Assembly (NCBI GenBank): GCA_964597315.1
Contig: CAZQXD010000038.1
Span: 1 to 37,197 of the forward strand
Reading direction: 5' to 3'
DNA length: 37,197 nt
DNA from: CAZQXD01 sp964597315
GTDB taxonomy: Bacteria > Pseudomonadota > Gammaproteobacteria > Competibacterales > Competibacteraceae
The position numbers and the translations under genes are program-made. Shown here in pieces: positions 29,904 through 37,197 of the stretch; the first letter of the stretch is position 1; each line of letters begins with the position of its first letter. Below the pieces are notes generated by a model. The model did no database searches. It was not told where the DNA came from and worked only from the letters and a program-made list of their open reading frames with translations.

Positions 29904-32063
29904 ATGGACAACCGCCACGGGAGATTTGCACTGGGACTGTGGCTATGGCTGTTGTGCAGCGCCGTCCCAGCCGCTGCGGTCGGATCCCCAACCGCCACCC
30001 AACTACTAACCAACGCCGCCGCCCTGCGCGACCAGGGCCGGGTCCAGGAATCCCTGCCCTTGCTCCACCAGGCCCTGGACCAGGCCCCGGACCCGGCCGC
30101 CCGGGCCTTGGCCCTGGGCGGGCTGAGCGACGCCTGGTTATTGCTGCGGCGCCTGGAACCGGCCACCCGGACCGCTGATCAGGCCCTGGCCCTGGCCCGC
30201 CAATCTGGCGACCCGGCGGTGCTGGCCACCGCCCTCAACCACCGGGGCAATCTGGAGATGGCTCGGGACAATCCGGCCGCAGCCCTGGCCCACTACCGGG
30301 AAGCCGCAGCCTTGGCCGGGCGGGCCGCCGACCCGGCGCTGGAGGCCGCCTTGCTCATCAACCGCGTCCATGCCCACCTGGCCCTGGGTGACCCCACGGC
30401 GGCCGGCGCGGCCCTGGACCTGGCCCTGGAGCGGACCCGAACGCTACCCCCTTCCCAGGATCGGGTAGGCAACCTGCTGGCTTTGGGCAATCTGGCCCTG
30501 GAGCTACCTCGAACCCCCCAGCGGCTGCGCCAGGCCCACGATGTGCTGAGCACCGCCCTGACCCTGGCAGCGACGCAGGATGAGCGCACCCGTTCCCAGG
30601 CCGCCGGCAGCCTGGCGGAGGTTTACTTGGCCACCGACCAACCGGAACACGCCCGACGCCTGCTGGCCCAGGCCCTGTTCCACGCCGCCACCGCCGACGC
30701 CCCGGAACTGGCCGCCCGCTGGCACTGGCGGTCGGGCCGACTGCACCGCCAACGGGACCCGGTCGCCGCCGGCAAGGCGTTCCGACAGGCTATTGACGAA
30801 TTGCGCCGCATCCGCCCCGCTCTGGTCTACGGAGTGCGGGGCCAGCGGCGGGCCTTTCGGGACGAGCTGGGCGGGGTGTATCTGGATTTGGCGGAACTGT
30901 TGCTGGGGCAGGCCGCCGCCGAGAAGGGCGAAACCCGCCACCGGCGACTGCGAGAAGCCCGGGCGGTCATGGAGGACTTCAAGACCGTGGAACTGGAAAA
31001 CTACTACCAGGACGCCTGCGTGGCCGCCCACCAGGCCCGCTATCCAGACCTGGAACTGGAGCGTCTGATCAGCCCCGGCACCGCCGTACTCTATCCCATT
31101 GTCCTGCCCCGGCGCACCGCCTTGTTGCTCAGTCTGGCCGATGGCAGCCTCCGCCAGTTCGATGCGGGCGTGGACGCCGAACAACTGCGCCAGGCGGCCG
31201 CCGCTTTCCGGTCCCGCTTGCAACAGTCTGGGAACCCCCGCCGACTATTGGTTCAGGCCCAGGAACTCTACGATTGGCTGATCCGTCCCCTGGAGGCCAG
31301 CCTTGCCGAACATGCGGTTCATACCCTGGTGGTGGCCCCCGACGATTTGCTACGCACCATTCCCTTTGCCGCCCTACACGACGGCCAAGATTATCTGCTG
31401 CGCCGCTTCGCTCTGGTGGTGTCTCCAGGGCTTACCCTCACCACCCCGAGCGCCAGCCGTGATCGGCCGGAGTTGCTGCTCAGCGGCCTGTCCCAGAGCG
31501 TGCAGGGCTATGGAGAACTGCCGTACGTGGGCATCGAGATCCAGGAAATCTCGGCGCTGTACGGAGGCACCCGGCTGTTGGACGAAACCTTTATCGAGCG
31601 GACGGTGCATCGGGAATTGAGTGGCCGCGCCTACTCCATGGTCAGTTTCGCCACCCACGCCCGTTTCGGAGGTGATCTGGGGCAGAGCTTTCTGCTGACC
31701 TACGACGAGCGTATCACCTTGGATGAATTACAAGACCTGATCAGCCTTGGCCGGTTGCGGGACCAGCCCTTGGAGTTGCTGGTATTGAGCGCCTGCGAGA
31801 CCGCCGAAGGGGACGAACGGGCGGCCCTGGGCCTGGCCGGGGTGGCCATCAAGGCCGGCGCCCGCAGCGTCATGGCCAGCCTGTGGGCGGTTAGCGATCG
31901 CTCCACCGCCGAGCTGGTGCCGGCGTTCTTCCAACGGCTGCGGGATGCCGACGCCAGCAAGGCTCAGGCCCTGCAATCGGCCCAACTGACTTTGCTGGAT
32001 CATCCCCGTTTCAGCCATCCCTTTTACTGGGCGCCTTTCATTCTGATTGGCAATTGGCATTGA
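29904..32063 (+). CDS. Exported TPR-CHAT protein (caspase-like cysteine peptidase)
   Basis: The 719-residue product starts at ATG 29904 (an ATG at 29874, overlapping the previous gene, is possible). A signal peptide is at about 1-25 (FALGLWLWLLCSAVPAAAVG). Residues about 30-290 are degenerate TPR repeats (LLTNAAALRDQGRVQESLPLLHQALDQAPD and so on). The CHAT domain (about 460-719) carries the catalytic dyad His585 in SFATHARFGG and Cys631 in LVLSACETAEGDE, and ends with the typical PFYWAPFILIGNWH. CHAT peptidases are clan CD, related to caspases and separase. An exported form with intact catalytic residues suggests cleavage of periplasmic or surface proteins. It is the last gene of the sigma/anti-sigma/M48/exoprotein operon. 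Its partner substrates are unknown. Confidence 0.94.
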   Translation: MDNRHGRFALGLWLWLLCSAVPAAAVGSPTATQLLTNAAALRDQGRVQESLPLLHQALDQAPDPAARALALGGLSDAWLLLRRLEPATRTADQALALARQSGDPAVLATALNHRGNLEMARDNPAAALAHYREAAALAGRAADPALEAALLINRVHAHLALGDPTAAGAALDLALERTRTLPPSQDRVGNLLALGNLALELPRTPQRLRQAHDVLSTALTLAATQDERTRSQAAGSLAEVYLATDQPEHARRLLAQALFHAATADAPELAARWHWRSGRLHRQRDPVAAGKAFRQAIDELRRIRPALVYGVRGQRRAFRDELGGVYLDLAELLLGQAAAEKGETRHRRLREARAVMEDFKTVELENYYQDACVAAHQARYPDLELERLISPGTAVLYPIVLPRRTALLLSLADGSLRQFDAGVDAEQLRQAAAAFRSRLQQSGNPRRLLVQAQELYDWLIRPLEASLAEHAVHTLVVAPDDLLRTIPFAALHDGQDYLLRRFALVVSPGLTLTTPSASRDRPELLLSGLSQSVQGYGELPYVGIEIQEISALYGGTRLLDETFIERTVHRELSGRAYSMVSFATHARFGGDLGQSFLLTYDERITLDELQDLISLGRLRDQPLELLVLSACETAEGDERAALGLAGVAIKAGARSVMASLWAVSDRSTAELVPAFFQRLRDADASKAQALQSAQLTLLDHPRFSHPFYWAPFILIGNWH

Positions 32064-32440
32064 AATATCGTAATGACGCCAAGGGACTGGCACTTTTCGA
32101 GATGCAAACACTTCTCCAAACCGCCCTCCGGGCGCCGGTCCAAACCCCAAAACCAGATGGTTCAGCGTATCTCGAACACTTTTTTTTACAGTGGAAGCCC
32201 AATATAATCATGATATTAGTAAATTACAGCCCCAATATGTTGCGGATTCTTTACAAAACTCAGTGATTTTTTTCGAATATTCATTCCCAAGCCCCGAAAA
32301 ATAGCTAAAAGATGGCTGGCATCACTTTTGCATTACCTCCCTGGCAGCATGATGCTCAACGGCATACCACCAAACCGGTGGGCGGTTTATCCCCAAGAGT
32401 CGCCATCTAGCCGCTCGCCCACGGCACGAGGTATAGAACA
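32064..32440. other. AT-rich intergenic region after the CHAT operon
   Basis: No gene is seen. A short hairpin CGCCC-TCC-GGGCG at about 32125, an 8-T run near 32180 and the 8-bp palindrome ATCATGAT near 32208 may end the upstream operon. A CCACC/GGTGG stem lies near 32370. A sigma-54 promoter at 32316-32333 starts the next unit. Confidence 0.5.
32316..32333 (+). promoter_or_regulatory. Sigma-54 (-24/-12) promoter for the small membrane protein gene
   Basis: CTGGCATCACTTTTGCAT has the invariant GG (32318-32319) and GC (32330-32331) exactly 10 bp apart, within TGGCAtc-N4-TTGCAT, very close to the RpoN consensus. Transcription would start near 32344, about 97 nt before ATG 32441. Confidence 0.68.
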
Positions 32441-32770
32441 ATGACCGACAACACGCCCGTGAACGATCAAACCGATCCCCGACGGAGAGCCATGACCGCC
32501 CGCTACAAGAATCCCGTGGCCACGGGTTTGTTGAACGTGTTATTCCCCGGGGCGGGCTATATGTATTGCGGCGCTTGGGTTCTAGGTCTGGTGGTGCTGG
32601 CCCTGGCCCTGGTCTTGGCCCACAAGACCGATGGACTCAGCTTCGCTTTTCTGTTGCCGTTGCTGGTTCTCGACAGTTTCCGGGTAGCCGATCAAGTCAA
32701 CCACGCCCATGGGCACCCAGCGCCTACCGTGGCCCGGCGATCCAGTCCGCTTAGCGCCGATTCCACCTAA
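32441..32770 (+). CDS. Small membrane protein with two membrane helices
   Basis: The 109-residue protein has a polar N-terminus (about 1-22). After it comes KNPVATGLLNVLFPGAGYMYCGAWVLGLVVLALALVLAH and a second hydrophobic helix (LSFAFLLPLLVLDSFRVAD). The NP-x5-LL-x4-PGAGY-Y-G-W--GL pattern resembles the short TM2-like or DUF5683-like membrane hairpins often seen in signalling or envelope proteins; no function is known. A GAGG lies 9 nt before the ATG. It is led by a sigma-54 promoter and followed 21 bp later by the 237-residue gene. Confidence 0.8.
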   Translation: MTDNTPVNDQTDPRRRAMTARYKNPVATGLLNVLFPGAGYMYCGAWVLGLVVLALALVLAHKTDGLSFAFLLPLLVLDSFRVADQVNHAHGHPAPTVARRSSPLSADST

Positions 32771-32791
32771 AGCCGCTAGCGGAGAACGCCC

Positions 32792-33505
32792 GTGAAGCTA
32801 CTTTATACCACTCGTATTCACCGGCTTCGACTGCGCCACTCGGGACCGCTGCCCCAGTTGAACGGTGGCTGGCGGCAACGAGGCAATCGGGTCTGGGTGG
32901 AAAACCCCTCGCCCCGTGACATCGCCACCCTGGCCATGGGACGGTTCCCGGTCGAGGGCTTCGGGGTGGCCCTGGATGCCCGCTCCCTCACCCCGGATGG
33001 GCTGTCCCTGCGGGACTTACACACCTTGCTGATCAACCATCTGCGCCCCGCTCCCGGTAGCCAGCCAGCGGTGGGGCAAAACCGGCGACTGGACGCTGAA
33101 CGGAGTCTGCTGTGTATCGGTGATAGCAAGGATCTGGTGCGTATCCGCTGTTTTATACGGACCTACGACTATGACCGCCTATTACCCCCCGAGGAACACG
33201 CCGTGCGGGTGGAAGTGGCGTTTGCCGCCGCCGGCTGCCACAAGCTGGGTCTGCGCAACACCGCCGATCTTCCTGGTTTCAATCTGCGTCATAAAATGGC
33301 GCCGTATTTTCAGTTCGTGACACCCGACACACTGCCTAGCCTATGCCGCTCGCCACGCATCCCGCCAGCGCCGGGTTTCCGAGCTTTGCCAAGACCCAGC
33401 CTATACCGGGGTTCGGCCTGGACGGGTCCGGCGCCCGACCTGAACCGGGCCACCGGCCAGGCACTGCGGCAACTGACCCAAAAACTACGCTACGCGGCCC
33501 GCTGA
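32792..33505 (+). CDS. Hypothetical protein, 237 residues
   Basis: The gene starts with GTG at 32792, preceded by GGAG with 7-nt spacing. The product is soluble and basic. The N-terminal half contains RVWVENPSPRDIATLAMGRFPVEGFGVALDARSLT; the middle reads LCIGDSKDLVRIRCFIRTYDYDRLLPPEEHAVRVEVAF. The basic C-terminus is rich in Pro and Arg. The RVEVAF...LGLRNTADL stretch recalls replication-initiator or integrase-like proteins only weakly, and I assign no function. It is presumably co-transcribed with the small membrane protein upstream from the sigma-54 promoter. Confidence 0.65.
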   Translation: MKLLYTTRIHRLRLRHSGPLPQLNGGWRQRGNRVWVENPSPRDIATLAMGRFPVEGFGVALDARSLTPDGLSLRDLHTLLINHLRPAPGSQPAVGQNRRLDAERSLLCIGDSKDLVRIRCFIRTYDYDRLLPPEEHAVRVEVAFAAAGCHKLGLRNTADLPGFNLRHKMAPYFQFVTPDTLPSLCRSPRIPPAPGFRALPRPSLYRGSAWTGPAPDLNRATGQALRQLTQKLRYAAR

Positions 33506-33537
33506 CGACGCCCTGGGGGCTTTGTTTTCGGGGCGCT

Positions 33538-34188
33538 TCAGCCCTGCCCCATCGCCTCGGGGAGGGTCACGGACTTGTGGTTATGGGCCCGTAGTAGGGT
33601 CCAGTAGCCCAGCAGATTCACGGAGCTTTGTTCGGTGATCCGCAGCCCCGTCTCCCGGACAAAGCCCTCCAAAGAGAAATCAGGACGAAACCCCAGCAAC
33701 CGGGACAGGGGCGCCACCAGCTTTTCAAAACCAGCCACCAGGGGCTGGGTGCTGTGGAAGTGGTTGACGATGAATAACTCCCCCCCCGGCTTGCAGACCC
33801 GGCCCATCTCCGCCACCAAGCGGTCCGGGTGAGGCACCACCGAGGCCACGTACATGGCCACCACTTTGTCGAAGCTATTGTCCTGGAAAGCCATCTGCTC
33901 GGCGTCCATCTCGCAGAGATCCACATTGCCCAGGCCGTCCCGGTGCTTGCGCCGGGCCGCCCGCTCCAGCATGTCCGTGGACAAGTCGATGCCGGTGATC
34001 CGCACCGTGCTGGGATACAAGGACAGGGACAGGCCGGTGCCCACCCCCACTTCGAGGATATGATCGCCGGGCTTGCAGTCCAGCTTGGCGATGACCGCTT
34101 TGCGACCAGGCTGGAACAGCGCCCCGAAATAAATATCATAGCCTCGGGCATAGCGCCGGTAGGATTTTCGTATGGCTTCGGTGTCCAA
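33538..34188 (-). CDS. Class I SAM methyltransferase, PmtA-like (phospholipid N-methyltransferase)
   Basis: The 216-residue protein uses TTG at 34188 as start, with AGGTGAG 5 nt upstream. Motif I, DHILEVGVGTGLSLSLYP (about 42-59), ITGIDLSTDML and FDKVVAMYVASVVPHPDRLVAEMGRVCKPGGELFIVNHF are the usual SAM-binding blocks. The opening YDIYFGALFQPGRKAVI and the GVGTGLSL-LYP phrase fit the PmtA group, which methylates phosphatidylethanolamine to phosphatidylcholine precursors in Rhodobacter-type bacteria. Other substrates, such as quinones, cannot be excluded. It is separated from the ParB-Usp gene by 104 bp. Confidence 0.85.
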   Translation of the reverse strand: MDTEAIRKSYRRYARGYDIYFGALFQPGRKAVIAKLDCKPGDHILEVGVGTGLSLSLYPSTVRITGIDLSTDMLERAARRKHRDGLGNVDLCEMDAEQMAFQDNSFDKVVAMYVASVVPHPDRLVAEMGRVCKPGGELFIVNHFHSTQPLVAGFEKLVAPLSRLLGFRPDFSLEGFVRETGLRITEQSSVNLLGYWTLLRAHNHKSVTLPEAMGQG

Positions 34189-34292
34189 CGGGACTCACCT
34201 TTCTGGTCGGTTGTGGCGCCGGCCGCTCCCGGCTATTCCACTGGGTGGCAAAATGCCCGCCAGTCTAGCATTGTCTCCCTGGTTGGAACTGC

Positions 34293-36026
34293 TCAGTTGC
34301 AGATCAGCACCGGACAACCCGCCTCCCTCAGTAGCCGGTCAACGGTACTGCCCAGCACCAATTCTAGCGCCGGACTCAGGCTGTAGCCACCGCACAGAAT
34401 CAGGTCGGCCTGGCGGGCGCGGCGGGCGCGCAGGATCAATTCCGCCGCCTTGGCCTGCTCGGCAACGAATTCAGCCTCCACCTCGTAGCGGCGCAGATAC
34501 TCCCGGGCGAAAGCCTGGCGTTCGACCGCCTCCTCGACGGTCTCGCCGGCGCTAACCACCACCAGCTCTATGGCCCACCAGCCGGCCAGATAGGTAGCGG
34601 CGTATAGCGCCTCGTTGGACTTGGGCCCGCCGTCATAGCTCAACACCACTCGACGCATTGAGGTGGGCGCTCCGGGCACGACCACTACTGGCCGGGGACA
34701 ATTTCGCACCAGGTTGCGTATCCCGGAACCCAGCTTTTCAATGGCGCTGCTGGGGGCCGGCTGAACCAGACCGGCGATCACCAGGTCCACCCAACGGGCC
34801 CGATTGATAAGATGCTTGAGATACCCACCCACTTCCACGGCCAGCCGTCCTGTCACCCCCGCCGCTTGGCAGCGGCGTTCAAATTCCTCCCGCACCCAAC
34901 GGACTTGCTTACCGTCCCGCTCCCGCTCAGTGGGCGCCACGTATAGGCCGTATAAGCGGGCGCCGCCCTCCTGGCTGGCCACCTGACAGGCCAGGCTCAG
35001 GGCGTTCCAGCCGCTGTCCAGGCCGTCCACGGCCACCAGCAGATCATCCACGACTCGTGCTTCCCGGGCAGGACGGCCTTGAGGGGGCTGCTCGGGCGTC
35101 CGGCTCTGGGTCTCGTCACAGTCCAGCACCGCTTGCAGCCGCTCCCGCAAGGGGTTGGGTTGGGTGGCCTTGGGGTTGAATTTGGCCACCAGATCGCTGA
35201 TGGCCTCCACAGGGGCGATATCCCAGCCTAGGGCGTTCTCCAACTCGGCCCGGTGCTGGGAGATCCACAAATACAGATCGGCGGCGGTGCGACCGGGAAA
35301 GTGGCGCAGCAGATCGCGCCGGTCGATGGACTCCACCAGGGGCTGGTACACGGTGTCATACCAGTGGCCAAAGGCATCCCCCGGATCAATATAGTGTTGC
35401 CGTTCGATGCCCATGTAATAGCGATGTACCTCGATATGCTCCAGCAGCAGCGGGTATTTGCCGGGCGCGGTCACCCGTAGATCGGCTCCTGGGCGCAGTT
35501 CGTCGGCTCGGGTGCTGTCCAGAAAATCCAGGTACTCGGCGGCGATAATCAGCTCATCGGGCCGGGTGTTCTTGGTCAGGGGCACTTTGATCTTGACTTC
35601 GGTGACATAGGCTTGGATATGGGTCAGGCCCATCTGCCGGGCCACCGATACCCGGTGGTTACCGTCCTGGACAAAATACACCTCGCCGATCCCATAGACG
35701 TCAATGGGCGGCACCCCGGTCAGCCCGGTCATGGCTATTTTGACGCCGATCCAGCGTTCCGGGCGGATGTACTTGCGGGGCATGAAACCCCGAGTGAACT
35801 CCTGGTAGCGACCGGAACTGCCCACAATGGCGTCCATGGGAATGTACTCTAGCTTCTTCCCGGACACCTGCCGACCCCGAAGCTGGCGGCGCACATCTTC
35901 GTAGGACAACAGCTCGCTGGAGCGGCCAGTAAGGCCGGACAAGACGTCCTGCAATTCGGCCTGGCGACGGGCGCGGCGGAAATCGTTGGCTACTTCAGAC
36001 CGATTGGCGAGGTATTCACTGGACAT
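34293..36026 (-). CDS. ParB-like domain fused to two universal stress (UspA) domains
   Basis: This 577-residue protein starts at ATG 36026 (GGAG 9 nt upstream); a GTG 21 nt earlier would repeat the MSSEY opening and lacks a site. Residues about 50-155 hold a ParB/Srx-like fold with VYFVQDGNHRVSVARQMG (DGNHR at about 121-125), preceded by IPMDAIVGSSGRYQEFTRGFMP. A middle helical part follows (about 160-320). Then come two UspA domains: one from about 328 (DDLLVAVDGLDSGWNAL), one from about 460 (MRRVVLSYDGGPKSNEAL), each with Usp-type ends (VIAG-, LILCGGYS). In ParB relatives the DGNHR block binds nucleotide; the combined protein may be a nucleotide-binding stress sensor. It lies 45 bp after a PP2C phosphatase gene. 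Confidence 0.9.
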   Translation of the reverse strand: MSSEYLANRSEVANDFRRARRQAELQDVLSGLTGRSSELLSYEDVRRQLRGRQVSGKKLEYIPMDAIVGSSGRYQEFTRGFMPRKYIRPERWIGVKIAMTGLTGVPPIDVYGIGEVYFVQDGNHRVSVARQMGLTHIQAYVTEVKIKVPLTKNTRPDELIIAAEYLDFLDSTRADELRPGADLRVTAPGKYPLLLEHIEVHRYYMGIERQHYIDPGDAFGHWYDTVYQPLVESIDRRDLLRHFPGRTAADLYLWISQHRAELENALGWDIAPVEAISDLVAKFNPKATQPNPLRERLQAVLDCDETQSRTPEQPPQGRPAREARVVDDLLVAVDGLDSGWNALSLACQVASQEGGARLYGLYVAPTERERDGKQVRWVREEFERRCQAAGVTGRLAVEVGGYLKHLINRARWVDLVIAGLVQPAPSSAIEKLGSGIRNLVRNCPRPVVVVPGAPTSMRRVVLSYDGGPKSNEALYAATYLAGWWAIELVVVSAGETVEEAVERQAFAREYLRRYEVEAEFVAEQAKAAELILRARRARQADLILCGGYSLSPALELVLGSTVDRLLREAGCPVLICN

Positions 36027-36070
36027 GACGGCATACTCCGATGACACGCATTATTGGCGCTTCCCGCTGC

Positions 36071-36748
36071 TTAGCTCCGCCACCGTCCCTGTTGTGACGC
36101 TTCGAGTACGATGAGGGTGAAATCGTCTTGCAGACGACCGCTGATCGGAGAGCTGGCTTGGCGGCGCAGAAACTCGATGACCTGGGCGCCCCGATACTCC
36201 GTGGCCGCCCGTTGCACAGGCTCCCAGCCGGCGTACCTCCAGACCCCATCAGTCATGACCAGGGCGGTCCAAGACCCCGCCGGACGGTAATTGAACCCGC
36301 CAAAGCGGGCCTTGCCCGAACCTACCGGCGGATGCCGGGGTTGGCCTTTCGTGAGCGCCGATCCCGGACCGTTCAGGTCCGCGACCCACAGGGCGCTGTC
36401 GCCATTGGCGGCCCCGCACAGCCACCGACCAGCGGTGCAAAACGCCACCAGGGTAGTAAAACCCGCCTTAGGGTCGTCCCGCACCGCCTGGTCGGCTGAT
36501 GTGAGCAGTTTGCTCCAGGTGCGTTGCCAGCCCAGCAGTACCGGCCGACAGGCGGCGGCGGCCTGAATCGCCACCTCACAAGCCCGTTGGGCGGCCTCGC
36601 CGCCGCCCTCCCGACCCCCCTGACCGTCGGCCACGGCGCACAGCAACAGCCCCGGCTGGCGGGGATGAGGGAGGACCAGAAAGGCGTCCTGGTTATCCCG
36701 GCTGCGTTCGCCGGGGGCGGTTTGGGTATGAACAGTAATTGGCGGCAC
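36071..36748 (-). CDS. PP2C-type serine/threonine phosphatase
   Basis: The 225-residue protein has metal-binding Asp21 in RSRDNQDAFLV and Asp41 in VADGQGG. The MTDGVW motif (Asp167) and the closing DDFTLIVLE (about 208-216) complete the PPM set, so it should be an active Mn/Mg-dependent phosphatase. The start codon GTG 36748 has no ribosome-binding site but lies 7 nt after a -10-like hexamer, suggesting a leaderless message. It precedes the ParB-Usp gene by 45 bp, so the two may form a signalling pair. No kinase is in view. Confidence 0.9.
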   Translation of the reverse strand: MPPITVHTQTAPGERSRDNQDAFLVLPHPRQPGLLLCAVADGQGGREGGGEAAQRACEVAIQAAAACRPVLLGWQRTWSKLLTSADQAVRDDPKAGFTTLVAFCTAGRWLCGAANGDSALWVADLNGPGSALTKGQPRHPPVGSGKARFGGFNYRPAGSWTALVMTDGVWRYAGWEPVQRAATEYRGAQVIEFLRRQASSPISGRLQDDFTLIVLEASQQGRWRS

Positions 36749-36755
36749 GCCAACA

Positions 36756-36785
36756 AGAATAGAACATACTCAGGACCAGCACCAA
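36756..36785 (-). promoter_or_regulatory. Possible promoter giving a leaderless PP2C message
   Basis: On the minus strand, TTGGTG (36785-36780) and TATTCT (36761-36756) are 18 bp apart, and the GTG start follows the -10 by 7 nt. This is a modest match to sigma-70 elements. Confidence 0.35.
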
Positions 36786-36851
36786 AAACCGCTCGGTACC
36801 GAAGCCCCCGCCAACACCTGCGGTATCCCCGGCGACTCCTCTCCCAGACGC

Positions 36852-37197
36852 TTAGTACCGAAACCGTCGGATCAGACTCTCCAAGGTCTCGGCCATGCGG
36901 GCTAGGGTGGCGGCGGTCTGCTCCACTTGCTCGCTGTCCTTGGCCGTGCCCCGGGCGATGTCCGTCACCTCGGTCATGTTCTGGGCAATATCGCCACTAT
37001 CCCGAGCCACCCCAGAAACGGTGCGACTAATATCGGCGGTCACGGCGGTCTGCTCCTCCACCGCTGCGGCCACGGAGTGCTGGATGTCGTTGATCTGGCC
37101 GATAATCTCCTGAATCTGCTCGATGGCGCTGACAGCTTGCCCGGTGTCACTTTGGATATCCTGGATTTTGCCGCCGATGTCTTCGGTGGCCCGGGCG
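36852..37197 (-). CDS. Methyl-accepting chemotaxis protein, C-terminal fragment
   Basis: The visible 114 residues, open at the window edge, are the end of an MCP signalling hairpin. They read IGGKIQDIQSDTGQAVSAIEQIQEIIGQINDIQHSVAAAVEEQTAVTADISRTVSGVA and then end with LARMAETLESLIRRFRY. The AAAVEEQTAVTADISR block is the standard methylation helix (Glu-Glu-Gln site) at the C-terminal side of the receptor's CheA/CheW contact. The sensor and membrane parts lie outside. It shares the minus strand with the PP2C gene 103 bp downstream. Confidence 0.95.
   Translation of the reverse strand, partial: ARATEDIGGKIQDIQSDTGQAVSAIEQIQEIIGQINDIQHSVAAAVEEQTAVTADISRTVSGVARDSGDIAQNMTEVTDIARGTAKDSEQVEQTAATLARMAETLESLIRRFRY

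Noticed and set aside
1..37197. tRNA, rRNA, CRISPR arrays or a complete prophage
   Set aside because: I looked for cloverleaf-like arms with anticodon loops, conserved rRNA blocks, regular repeats and phage structural genes by eye and saw none; a dedicated RNA search could still find small RNAs.

Overview
The window looks like chromosomal DNA of a GC-rich gammaproteobacterium with an elaborate envelope and secretome. That reading rests on the gene families: PEP-CTERM-type sorting tails, DUF2145, DUF1289, a haemagglutinin-type exoprotein, a large-subunit catalase and sigma-54 promoters. No rRNA or tRNA was seen, so lineage is inference; filamentous or sulfur-oxidising and Competibacter-like lineages are plausible. 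GC content and codon use were judged by eye, not computed.

Left part (1-8.6 kb). A TnpB transposase remnant with a large in-frame internal deletion runs off the left edge. Next come a stand-alone propeptide/I9-like protein, a DUF6065-like protein and a signal-less S8 subtilase. A TetR-style operator pair overlaps a promoter that drives a small exported protein and a DUF2145 protein. These are followed by a PEP-CTERM GDSL esterase, a flavodoxin-like reductase, a Spondin_N/CHRD exported protein and a two-repeat exported protein with a well-formed sigma-54 promoter.

Middle (8.9-22.4 kb). A large HPII-type catalase is followed by a small protein whose six C-terminal cysteines are spaced with mirror symmetry. 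A compatible-solute island follows: a glycine-betaine ABC transporter (binding protein, ATPase, permease; minus strand), a LysR regulator, and a divergent dimethylglycine-dehydrogenase-like FAD/GcvT protein. Together they suggest uptake and demethylation of betaine or dimethylglycine. A GAF/AAA+/Fis sigma-54 activator, a DUF1289 protein and two small minus-strand genes complete this part.

The most interesting part (22.6-32.1 kb) is a tight plus-strand gene set: a divergent sigma-70-like factor behind a possible ECF-type promoter, a cysteine-less membrane anti-sigma-like protein, a secreted M48 metallopeptidase with TPR-like repeats, an 890-residue haemagglutinin-type beta-helix exoprotein, a PEP-CTERM-like surface protein and an exported TPR-CHAT caspase-like peptidase. 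Two ATGA overlaps and short gaps argue for one operon. I read it as a regulated envelope module that displays an adhesin together with two proteases. The biological role is inferred.

Right end (32.3-37.2 kb). A sigma-54 promoter precedes a small membrane protein and an unknown protein. Minus-strand genes follow: a PmtA-like methyltransferase, a ParB-like/double-UspA fusion, a PP2C phosphatase and the C-terminus of a chemotaxis receptor.
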